This document shows, in pieces, positions 1-4,987 of a stretch of DNA of 5,850 nt (position 1 is its first letter; every line of letters starts with the position of its first letter). The notes under the pieces were generated by a model. That model did not search any database. It worked only from the letters and a program-made list of their open reading frames with translations, and had not been told where the DNA came from. The position numbers and the translations under genes are program-made. The stretch is from Anaerolineales bacterium (GTDB lineage Bacteria > Chloroflexota > Anaerolineae > 4572-78 > NAK82): contig JAHELX010000407.1 in NCBI GenBank assembly GCA_024643945.1, positions 1 through 5,850 on the forward strand, written 5' to 3'.

Positions 1-676
1 TACCCAGCATCAACATCTGGTAATGCACGTGACACAAGCCCACCGATTCCATCGCGGCAGCCAGTTCATCGGGACGCATAAAGGCGTCGGCCGAACGGGG
101 TAGATAGGTGTAAGCGTCAGGCTGGCCGCTGATGAGCCCGCCCAGCCGAGGCACGATCTGGTGAAAGTAGAAGCGGAAGAGCTCCCCCCAAAGGGTGTCG
201 GGCGGACGGGGCACGTCCAGGACCAACACCCGCCCCTCGGAGCGGGTGACCCGTCGCTGCTCGGCCAGGGTCCCTGCTACGTCAGTGACATTCCGCATCA
301 GAAAGCCGGAGGCGACCGCGTCGAAAGTATCATCGGGGAAAGGAAGAGACAAGGTATCCGCACCAGTCCAGCGTACCGGACGGGCGTCAGCCCGCATCTG
401 CCCGACCTGCATCATCGGCAGGGTGAAGTCGGCGCCCACAACGAGGGCCAACCCCGGCTGCTGGCGCAAAGCCTCGAAGGCCACGTCGCCGGTGCCGGTG
501 GCTACGTCCAGGAAGCGTCCACCATGGGGTAGAGCCGCTTCGTGCACCATCAGCCGTCGCCAGCGCACGTCCTGACCACCCGTCATCACCCGATTCATCA
601 GGTCGTACCGATAGGCGATGCGGGCGAACATCGTATTTACGTACTGTCGTTTTTCGGACGCGGAGTTGAAGGACAT
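1..676 (-). CDS. menG: Demethylmenaquinone methyltransferase (UbiE/MenG), 3' end cut by the window edge
   Basis: SAM-dependent C-methyltransferase that converts demethylmenaquinol to menaquinol, the last step of menaquinone synthesis. I translated 225 codons from ATG at 676 down to the window edge with no stop. The UbiE signature YDLMNRVMTGGQDVRWRR is at residues 24-41. SAM motif I LDVATGTGD is at 56-64 and an acidic residue D83 ends strand 2. A segment ending SGFLMRNVTD follows, then the second UbiE signature around RRVTRSEGRVLVLD. The family is about 230 residues long, so only roughly ten C-terminal residues should be missing. Start 676 fits the family N-terminus (SASEKRQYVNTMFARIAYRYD matches the Bacillus MenG beginning in layout), although no Shine-Dalgarno sequence precedes it. 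Degenerate tandem repeats occupy that position. The gene lies downstream of ubiX and the split-barrel gene on the same strand. Family assignment is firm. Menaquinone rather than ubiquinone is inferred from the MqnP-like partner. Confidence 0.93.
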   Translation of the reverse strand, partial: MSFNSASEKRQYVNTMFARIAYRYDLMNRVMTGGQDVRWRRLMVHEAALPHGGRFLDVATGTGDVAFEALRQQPGLALVVGADFTLPMMQVGQMRADARPVRWTGADTLSLPFPDDTFDAVASGFLMRNVTDVAGTLAEQRRVTRSEGRVLVLDVPRPPDTLWGELFRFYFHQIVPRLGGLISGQPDAYTYLPRSADAFMRPDELAAAMESVGLCHVHYQMLMLG

Positions 677-683
677 AGAGCGA

Positions 684-716
684 GTCAGCAAATCAAGCAA
701 ATCGGCAAGTCGACAA
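684..716. repeat. Degenerate 8-9-bp tandem repeat just upstream of menG
   Basis: Four contiguous units read on the plus strand: gtcagcaa (684-691), atcaagcaa (692-700), atcggcaa (701-708) and gtcgacaa (709-716). A partial unit, gagcga, follows at 678-683. The array ends eight bases before the menG start codon and sits where a ribosome binding site would be expected. It resembles decayed simple-sequence DNA. Function is unknown. Confidence 0.6.
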
Positions 717-728
717 ATGAAAAAAAGC

Positions 729-784
729 CATCCTCTACCATTTATTGACTGCCATCTATCCTCTACTATCTACCATTCGCCATG
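729..784. repeat. Imperfect 28-bp periodic repeat spanning the stop of the split-barrel gene
   Basis: On the plus strand catcctctacca (729-740) recurs as tatcctctacta (757-768), a spacing of 28. Related ccat/tacca words surround both copies. The second period runs into the last codons of the neighbouring gene, so its terminal residues (AHGEW) and its TAG stop come from repeat-like sequence. The non-coding interval between the two genes (677-769) holds only this, a run of seven A at 720-726 without a hairpin, and the 8-9-bp array. I see no promoter in it. Confidence 0.4.
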
Positions 785-1237
785 AGCCAGTATCCATTCC
801 TGATTATGGCCGAGGCCAGCAGAGTTGTCAACCCAGCGCAGCCAGCGGGGAGTAATGCGATATATCTCGACCTTGTGTAAGGCACGGGCCAGGGCCGCGT
901 CGGCCAGGACGAAGGGGAATTTGGCCGTGTAGCGGGTCCAGGCTGTGGCTCGCTCCGTGCCGGTGATGCGGATGCACACCCCTTCCAACTGCACACCCCG
1001 AATGTCACGCCAGCGGGTTGAGTCGGCATGGATCGTGGCAGCCACGCGGGGGTCGCGGGCGACGTTGGCTGCATGGCGGCTGCCGGGGACAGATATGAAG
1101 TAGAGGCTGAGGTCACCGGTCTCGGCGTAATACAGGTCGCTTGCCTGAGGCTCACCATCCGGGCCGATGGTGGCCAGGGTGAGGGTATGCTGGTCAGCCA
1201 GGAAGTCACGAACTTGGGCGAGAGAGTCGTCAGTCAT
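770..1237 (-). CDS. YhbP-like (UPF0306) FMN-binding split-barrel protein
   Basis: A 155-residue protein of the pyridoxamine 5'-phosphate oxidase-like flavin split-barrel fold, probably cytoplasmic. Family features in order are HTLTLATIGPDGEPQASDLYY at 17-37 (first two strands), LYFISVPGSRHAANVARDPRVAATI at 45-69 (the usual RHxxNxxxxPxVAxTI nucleotide-binding stretch), a GVQLEGVC strand at 81-88, and a C-terminal DNSAGLGHNQEWIL at 137-150 that recalls E. coli YhbP. Members bind FMN or F420, but the substrate is unknown, and I would not call this a true PdxH. ATG at 1237 directly follows the ubiX stop codon with no intervening base. Its Shine-Dalgarno sequence (GGAGG) lies inside the last ubiX codons, so the two genes are probably translated together. 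The last few residues come from repeat-like DNA and look like a run-on. Length is close to that of YhbP (147). Confidence 0.82.
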   Translation of the reverse strand: MTDDSLAQVRDFLADQHTLTLATIGPDGEPQASDLYYAETGDLSLYFISVPGSRHAANVARDPRVAATIHADSTRWRDIRGVQLEGVCIRITGTERATAWTRYTAKFPFVLADAALARALHKVEIYRITPRWLRWVDNSAGLGHNQEWILAHGEW

Positions 1238-1245
1238 TCACCTCC
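1235..1245 (-). promoter_or_regulatory. Zero-gap stop/start junction with embedded ribosome binding site
   Basis: Read on the minus strand the junction is GGGGAGGTGAATG. The TGA (1240-1238) ends ubiX and the very next base begins ATG of the split-barrel gene. The only Shine-Dalgarno-like run, GGAGG, ends three bases before that ATG. This is tighter than usual and points to re-initiation or translational coupling. Confidence 0.6.
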
Positions 1246-1816
1246 CCACCCCCTTCCACTGCTTGAACAACGCGTTGTCAATCCCCAGTCGGGCCAGGAT
1301 GCGCCCGACGGTGTTGTCTACCATCTCATCCATAGATGACGGACGGGCATAGAAAGCAGGGACTGGGGGGAAGATAATCGCGCCCATCTCGGCGGCCTGG
1401 ACCATCAGCCGCAAATGGCCCAGGTGCAGCGGTGTTTCGCGCACTACCAGCAGCAAGGGACGGCCTTCTTTTAGTGTCACGTCAGCAGCGCGAGAGAGGA
1501 GGTCGCTGGCGTAGCAATGAGCCACGGCACTCAGGGTTTTGATGCTGCAAGGGATAATTACCATACCGTTGGTGGGAAAGGAACCACTGGCAATGGCCGC
1601 CCCCACGTCTTGCGGGTTGTAAACCACATCGGCCAGAGCCTTGACCTGCTTAACGGAGCGGCCGGTTTCATCGCTGATGGTGATACGAGCTGCCTGGCTG
1701 ATGATCAGGTGTGTCTCGACCGTGTCAATTTGGGCCAGCACCTCCAGCAGGCGCACACCCAGCACTGCGCCGCTGGCGCCCGAAATGCCGACGACCAAGC
1801 GTTTGGGGGAGATCAT
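1238..1816 (-). CDS. ubiX: Flavin prenyltransferase UbiX/Pad1 family (MqnM role)
   Basis: Makes prenylated FMN from reduced FMN and dimethylallyl phosphate, the cofactor of UbiD-type decarboxylases. In futalosine-route organisms this pair (MqnM with MqnL) decarboxylates the prenylated naphthoate. The 192 residues cover the whole family. FMN loop GISGASGAVLG is at 10-20, SGSF at 77-80, PCSIKTLSAVAH at 89-100, RAADVTLKEGRPLLLVVRETPLH at 109-131 and FPPVPAFYARP at 149-159. From memory, Pseudomonas UbiX residues R122, K129, R139, E140, Y169 and R185 map with a constant offset of 13 to R109, K116, R126, E127, Y156 and R172, all present, so the enzyme looks active. ATG at 1816 is preceded by TGAGGTAG, giving a six-base spacer after GAGGT. 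No UbiD partner lies in the window. The next gene downstream starts directly after its stop. Confidence 0.94.
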   Translation of the reverse strand: MISPKRLVVGISGASGAVLGVRLLEVLAQIDTVETHLIISQAARITISDETGRSVKQVKALADVVYNPQDVGAAIASGSFPTNGMVIIPCSIKTLSAVAHCYASDLLSRAADVTLKEGRPLLLVVRETPLHLGHLRLMVQAAEMGAIIFPPVPAFYARPSSMDEMVDNTVGRILARLGIDNALFKQWKGVGR

Positions 1817-1880
1817 CTAGCTACCTCAGGTTGTGATCCAAGTGGGTGTAATCGTAGGGGTATTGGCGGTAGACAATCCT

Positions 1881-2078
1881 TCAGCGTGGACGGCGTACAT
1901 CTCTTGACCGCCGCTGTTCGGGTGGGTTGATAACCCAGTGACGCTCTAACCCTTCAATCCGATCAAAATCTGTATCATCCGACGCAATAGTAGTCAAACC
2001 CAAACGTTGGATAATTGCCATGTACAATACGTTGGTATCTACGTAGATAGAGCCACCAATCAACTCATCGAGCTTCAT
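1881..2078 (-). pseudogene. VapC-like PIN-domain toxin with internal deletion
   Basis: PIN toxins are Mg-dependent RNases of about 130-150 residues. Here a 65-residue frame has a typical PIN beginning (MKLDELIGGSIYVDTNVLYM, first catalytic Asp in YVDTN). It runs straight into a typical PIN end (AIIQRLGLTTIASDDTDFDRI, last acidic cluster). The middle is missing: roughly 70-85 residues that normally hold the conserved Glu and the Asp of the 'DAxxxA' motif. There is no frameshift, so this is a clean in-frame deletion with the join near YM/AI. ATG at 2078 lies inside the end of the antitoxin gene (14-base overlap), the usual VapBC arrangement. A TTG at 2090 could extend it by four residues. A tail (INPPEQRRSRDVRRPR) follows the domain. 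Nuclease activity is unlikely with two of four acidic positions gone. I infer a dead toxin. An unusually small but working protein is the less likely alternative. Confidence 0.75.
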
Positions 2079-2355
2079 ACAAGCCGCCAATCTTCAGGTG
2101 AAAGTCATACTCCATTGCTGACTCTCGACCCAGGCACCCCGCTAAGTCTTCCAGTGCTTCTTCCGGGTCGGATGTGGACTCAGGAAGAATACGGATTTCC
2201 CCTTTCTGTATAATGAGTCGCAAACGTTTACCCAGGCCGGCTGCCCCCAGCATTTCTTGATCGACAACTAATTTCCCCTCTGCCCCTACTTCTATTTCCT
2301 TAACTACCATCTCTTGTTTACCCTCCCGAGCACCTGCGTCGAAATAGTCGTCCAT
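2065..2355 (-). CDS. AbrB-fold antitoxin (VapB-like)
   Basis: A small DNA-binding antitoxin that would pair with the PIN protein encoded just after it and repress their common promoter. The swapped-hairpin AbrB/MazE core is VKEIEVGAEGKLVV at 18-31, continuing DQEMLGAAGLGKRLRLIIQKGEIRILP to residue 58. The acidic C-terminal part (DPEEALEDLAG at 63-73, through to LKIGGLYEAR) would be the toxin-binding tail. The frame is intact even though the toxin is deleted. The start is uncertain. ATG at 2355 gives 96 residues but lies only a few bases after the likely transcription start, so it would be essentially leaderless. The internal ATG at 2310 (81 residues) has GGGAGG eleven or so bases before it and begins where the family normally begins. 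I consider 2310 at least as likely. The stop overlaps the toxin start. Confidence 0.8.
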   Translation of the reverse strand: MDDYFDAGAREGKQEMVVKEIEVGAEGKLVVDQEMLGAAGLGKRLRLIIQKGEIRILPESTSDPEEALEDLAGCLGRESAMEYDFHLKIGGLYEAR

Positions 2356-2363
2356 TGGTTTCC

Positions 2364-2392
2364 ATTATAACCTCGTGTCACATCCTCGTCAA
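2364..2392 (-). promoter_or_regulatory. Sigma70-like promoter for the antitoxin-toxin pair
   Basis: On the minus strand TTGACG (2392-2387) is separated by exactly 17 bases from a perfect TATAAT (2369-2364). The TGA stop of the permease gene (2391-2389) is embedded in the -35 hexamer. The predicted transcription start is around 2358-2356, directly before the first candidate ATG at 2355. This lets the antitoxin unit be expressed independently of the transporter genes ahead of it. It is the best promoter match I saw in the window. Confidence 0.72.
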
Positions 2393-3135
2393 TCGGCCTG
2401 CCGCCAGGGGCAGAGCCGCCGGTCGAGGCCGTCCACGGCAAAGTAAAGGGCCAGCCCCAGCAGACTCATGGCCAGCACACCAGCGTACATCTGGGCGTAA
2501 CGCAACGCGCCCCAGCTTTCGACAATGATGTAATAGCCCAGGCCCGAGGTAGTGGCGTAGGTTTCGGCGATGAAGAGGACAGCCACCGCTGTGCCGACGC
2601 TGACCCGCAGCGCGGTCAACACAGCCGGGATGGAGGCCGGCAGGTAGACGTAGCGGTAAAGCGCCCGCCGGCCCGCACCGACCGAGCGCACCGACAGGAT
2701 GAGCTCCGGGCGCAGATCAGCCGCCTCGTCACGCACCACAACCAGGATCTGAAAGAAGAGGATAAGGGCGATCAGAAAAACTTTGCTGCCATCGCCGGAA
2801 CCAAAGAGAACCAGAATGACGGGCAAGAACACAATCTTGGGGATGGGATGGACGATGTAGATGAGCGGTGAGAAAATTCGGTTGAGGGCCCGAATCTGCC
2901 CCAGCCCCAGCCCGGAGGGGACGGCGGCCAGCACGGCCAGGGTGATGGCAGCCACCACCCGGCTGGCACTGACCAGCAGATGCCACCCCAGGTCGCCCGT
3001 GATTTGCTGGGCGAAGACGACCAACACCTTTGTCGGCGGTGGGAAGACGGGACGGGCAATAATCCAGGACAGCAACTCCCACATGACTAAGGTTGCCACA
3101 AAACCCAGGACTGCATCACGCCATTTCATTGACAT
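2389..3135 (-). CDS. ABC transporter permease, SsuC/TauC/ThiX-like
   Basis: Integral membrane subunit of a binding-protein-dependent importer of the nitrate/sulfonate/taurine/pyrimidine-precursor class. The 248 residues show about six hydrophobic segments (roughly 9-26, 58-76, 88-110, 118-135, 178-192 and 216-234). The typical N-terminal FPPPTKV stretch is at 31-37. The cytoplasmic EAA loop that docks the ATPase is at about 137-172 (RDEAADLRPELILSVRSVG, ending YLPASIPAVL). The ATPase gene ends inside its start (20-base overlap from 3135). ATG at 3135 has GGGAG only three bases away, whereas the in-frame ATG at 3129 (beginning MKWRDAV) has nine, so 3129 may be the true start. Substrate cannot be told from the permease alone. 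Sulfonate, HMP/thiamine precursor and riboflavin (RibX-like) importers all look similar. The gene ends at the antitoxin promoter. Confidence 0.88.
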   Translation of the reverse strand: MSMKWRDAVLGFVATLVMWELLSWIIARPVFPPPTKVLVVFAQQITGDLGWHLLVSASRVVAAITLAVLAAVPSGLGLGQIRALNRIFSPLIYIVHPIPKIVFLPVILVLFGSGDGSKVFLIALILFFQILVVVRDEAADLRPELILSVRSVGAGRRALYRYVYLPASIPAVLTALRVSVGTAVAVLFIAETYATTSGLGYYIIVESWGALRYAQMYAGVLAMSLLGLALYFAVDGLDRRLCPWRQAD

Positions 3136-3901
3136 CTTCTCCCATCAAGTCGCGCAATTCATTGCAGCGGGCAAAGAAGGCGTCTTGCTGGCGGTAGCTT
3201 GCACCCCCAGCCTGGGGATTGTGAACGATGACCGCATCTCGATTGGGAGGCTGTCCCAGTACCAGGATCTTCTCGCCCATAAACACCGCTTCTTCGATGC
3301 TGTGGGTGACAATGACCGTCGTCAACTGTTGTTCAGCACGTAATTCCAGGGTGAGGTTTTGCAAGTCCTCTCGCGTGAGGGCGTCCAGCGCGCCAAAGGG
3401 TTCATCCATCAACAGCAGGTCAGGGCGCAATACCAGAGTGCGGGCGATGGCCGTCCGCTGCCGCTGGCCGCCACTGATTTGATGCGGGTACTGATTGGCT
3501 ACGTGATCAATGCCTAGCCGCTTGAGCCAGCGTTCCACCCGATCCCCTTTGTCGCCCAGCCTTTCGTCCGCAGGGGTATGCACCCCATCCGGCCCGTAAA
3601 AGGACCGGATGCGCAGCCCCAGTGCGGCATTGTCCCGCACCGTGGCCCAGGGGAGCAGGCCATATTCCTGCAAAATCAACCCGGTGCGTGGGCGGGGCCG
3701 AGTCAGTCGTTGGCCATCGATCAGCACCTGACCGGCGGTCGGTTGGCGCAGGCCAGCCAGCAGATAGAGCAACGTCGTCTTGCCACAGCCACTCGACCCG
3801 ATAACCGCCCATGCCTCCCCCCGCTCGACCGTCCACGAAAATGCATCAAACACGTTAGTTCCGTTGGGATAAGTAAAGGTAAGACCTTGAACCTGAATCA
3901 T
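3116..3901 (-). CDS. ABC transporter ATP-binding protein, SsuB/TauB/ThiZ-like
   Basis: Nucleotide-binding subunit that powers the permease encoded next to it. Counting from ATG 3901 (261 residues), Walker A GSSGCGKTT is at 35-43, the Q-loop glutamine at 78 (LQEYGLLPW), signature ISGGQRQR at 142-149, Walker B LLLMDEPFGALD at 162-173 and the switch histidine at 200 (THSIEEA). All catalytic elements are present. The helical domain has a somewhat long polar insertion (YGPDGVHTPADERLGDKGDR) between the Q-loop and the signature. The frame continues to a TTG at 3922, adding seven residues. I prefer the ATG because family members begin at this point (MIQVQGLTFTYP), though neither start has a well-spaced ribosome binding site. 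The sequence directly ahead is a long inverted-repeat element. No substrate-binding protein gene lies next to the pair, which is unusual for this transporter class. Confidence 0.9.
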   Translation of the reverse strand: MIQVQGLTFTYPNGTNVFDAFSWTVERGEAWAVIGSSGCGKTTLLYLLAGLRQPTAGQVLIDGQRLTRPRPRTGLILQEYGLLPWATVRDNAALGLRIRSFYGPDGVHTPADERLGDKGDRVERWLKRLGIDHVANQYPHQISGGQRQRTAIARTLVLRPDLLLMDEPFGALDALTREDLQNLTLELRAEQQLTTVIVTHSIEEAVFMGEKILVLGQPPNRDAVIVHNPQAGGASYRQQDAFFARCNELRDLMGEDVNEMA

Positions 3902-3922
3902 CTCACTCAAAGTTCCACACAA

Positions 3923-4015
3923 GGTAACTGATCAGCCTCCCGCAGGTTTAGCCAGTTTATAGACACAAAATTGCCCTCCTTGGCAACCTGCGGGAGGCTT
4001 GGCTGAGTAGTTACC
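3923..4015. repeat. MITE/REP-like imperfect inverted repeat filling the mqnP-ATPase gap
   Basis: The outer arms are GGTAACTGATCAGCC (3923-3937) and GGCTGAGTAGTTACC (4001-4015), complementary at 13 of 15 positions. The inner arms are AGCCTCCCGCAGGTT (3934-3948) and AACCTGCGGGAGGCT (3985-3999), perfectly complementary over 15 bases. Past a two-base bulge, GCCA (3951-3954) pairs with TGGC (3981-3984). The loop is about 26 bases. The right arm carries five extra bases compared with the left. No transposase and no clear target duplication are visible. The element ends 21 bases after the mqnP stop and abuts the ATPase's alternative TTG start, so transcripts crossing it would fold into a strong stem. 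There is no T-run, so it is not a standard intrinsic terminator. It could stabilise the upstream message, attenuate, or be a non-autonomous mobile repeat. Confidence 0.75.
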
Positions 4016-4036
4016 ACAGAAGGATCAGATTGCATT

Positions 4037-4987
4037 TCATCTCACATACAAAGCCACGAACGTGGCGACGAAGATCGTGATGGCGATGTAGCCATTGACA
4101 TTGAAGAAAGCCAGGTTCACCCGCGACAAATCGGCGGGTGAGACCAGGGAGTGTTCGTATACCAGCAGCCCCCCGACGACAGCCAGCCCCAGCCAATAGA
4201 CCCAGCCCAATCCCATCACGCCGCCGACGGCAGCCAGTGCCAATACTGTCAGCAGGTGATTGACCCGGGCCAGCCGTAGCGCCACGGCGTTGCCGAAACG
4301 AGCCGGCACCGACTGTAACCCCTCCGCCCGGTCGAACTCGGTGTCCTGGCAGGCGTAAATCAAATCGAAGCCGGCGATCCAGAAGGTGACGGTCAGCCAC
4401 AACAGCCAAGCCGGCGGATTCACCGAGGCGCGCACCGCTACCCAGGCTCCGGCCGGTGCCAGCGCGTCGGTGGCGCCCAGCACCCAGTGACTGAGCCAGG
4501 TGAAGCGCTTGGTGTATGAGTAGCCGATCAGGAGGATAAGCGCCCCGGGCAGTAACTTGAGGGCCAATGTGTTGAATTGCCAGGCAGCCAAGACCAATAC
4601 GACCAACGCCAGCGCGCCGTAGCCCAACGTCGCGCCCGGTGAGAGCTGGCCGGTAGGAAGGGGGCGATTCGCCGTACGCGGGTTGCGGGCATCGTAAATG
4701 CGGTCGGCATAACGATTGACGGCAAAGGCCAATGTGCGAGCAGCCGCCATCGCGATGGTGATCCACACAAACTGGCTCAGGGTGGGAAACCTGATTCCGG
4801 CACCAGGCCCCCCCACTGTAAGGGGCCAGCTCCCTCCAGTAGGGGGCCAGCCCCCTCCAGCAGGGGGCCAGCCCCCTGCAATAGGGGGCCAGTTAGCCGC
4901 CAGCACCATACCCAGATAGGCGAAAGGCAGGGCGAAGATCGTATGCTCAAAACGGACCATTTTGAGAAACGTGCGGAGTCTGGTCAT
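4037..4987 (-). CDS. mqnP: UbiA-family prenyltransferase, MqnP-like (menaquinone, futalosine route)
   Basis: Membrane enzyme that attaches a polyprenyl chain to an aromatic acid, most likely 1,4-dihydroxy-6-naphthoate. The start KMVRFEHTIFALPFAYLGM (9-27) is typical of MqnP/UbiA proteins. The first Asp motif NRYADRIYD is at 91-99, followed by NPRTANRPLPTG (102-113). YSYTKRFTWLSHWVLG is at 156-171. The second Asp motif is in GFDLIYACQDTEFDRAEGL (206-224, with D215 and D219), then SVPARFG. Eight or nine hydrophobic segments follow the family pattern. At 316 residues it is about 30 longer than usual, and the excess is a Trp-Pro-Gly repeat at about 33-60 between membrane segments 1 and 2. ATG at 4987 overlaps the TGA of the preceding acetyltransferase gene (ATGA). 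The MqnP assignment over a 4-hydroxybenzoate enzyme rests on overall motif flavour and on ubiX and menG nearby. Confidence 0.88.
   Translation of the reverse strand: MTRLRTFLKMVRFEHTIFALPFAYLGMVLAANWPPIAGGWPPAGGGWPPTGGSWPLTVGGPGAGIRFPTLSQFVWITIAMAAARTLAFAVNRYADRIYDARNPRTANRPLPTGQLSPGATLGYGALALVVLVLAAWQFNTLALKLLPGALILLIGYSYTKRFTWLSHWVLGATDALAPAGAWVAVRASVNPPAWLLWLTVTFWIAGFDLIYACQDTEFDRAEGLQSVPARFGNAVALRLARVNHLLTVLALAAVGGVMGLGWVYWLGLAVVGGLLVYEHSLVSPADLSRVNLAFFNVNGYIAITIFVATFVALYVR
4811..4894. repeat. Four in-frame 21-bp tandem repeats inside mqnP
   Basis: The units are 4811-4831, 4832-4852, 4853-4873 and 4874-4894. They share the core ggggccag at a strict 21-base period and encode seven-residue units (WPPIAGG, WPPAGGG, WPPTGGS, WPLTVGG). 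Each of the two best units is itself a perfect hairpin: CCCCCT, five-base loop, AGGGGG (4851-4867 and 4872-4888). Neighbouring units can also pair through AGGGGG/CCCCCT across a four-base loop. The array sits in the loop between membrane segments 1 and 2, which should face outside the membrane because both Asp motifs face the cytoplasm. Confidence 0.85.

Noticed and set aside
161..575. Two overlapping plus-strand open frames
   Set aside because: They lie antisense to the menG reading frame, have no family resemblance and have Arg/Pro/Gly-rich composition typical of shadow frames in GC-rich DNA.
717..735. Run of seven A on the plus strand (T-run in the transcript) as an intrinsic terminator before menG
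   Set aside because: No complementary GC-rich stem precedes the T-run in the transcribed direction, so the required hairpin is missing.
1817..1880. Promoter for ubiX
   Set aside because: A TTGTCT-like hexamer upstream has no acceptable -10 at 16-18 bases, so I could not support a promoter here.
1517..1930. Plus-strand open frame of 137 codons
   Set aside because: It is opposite the well-supported ubiX gene and runs into the toxin remnant; it has no recognisable motif or convincing ribosome binding site.
2861..3343. Plus-strand open frame of 160 codons
   Set aside because: It spans antisense to both ABC genes across their overlap, so it is a by-product of their codon pattern.
3923..4015. 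Rho-independent terminator or FMN/TPP riboswitch ahead of the transporter
   Set aside because: The stem has no following T-run, and none of the conserved core sequences of FMN or TPP riboswitches can be read in it.
4011..4766. Minus-strand 251-codon frame in another register within mqnP
   Set aside because: The composition is Arg/Gly/His-rich without membrane segments, whereas the mqnP frame carries both Asp motifs and continuous homology.
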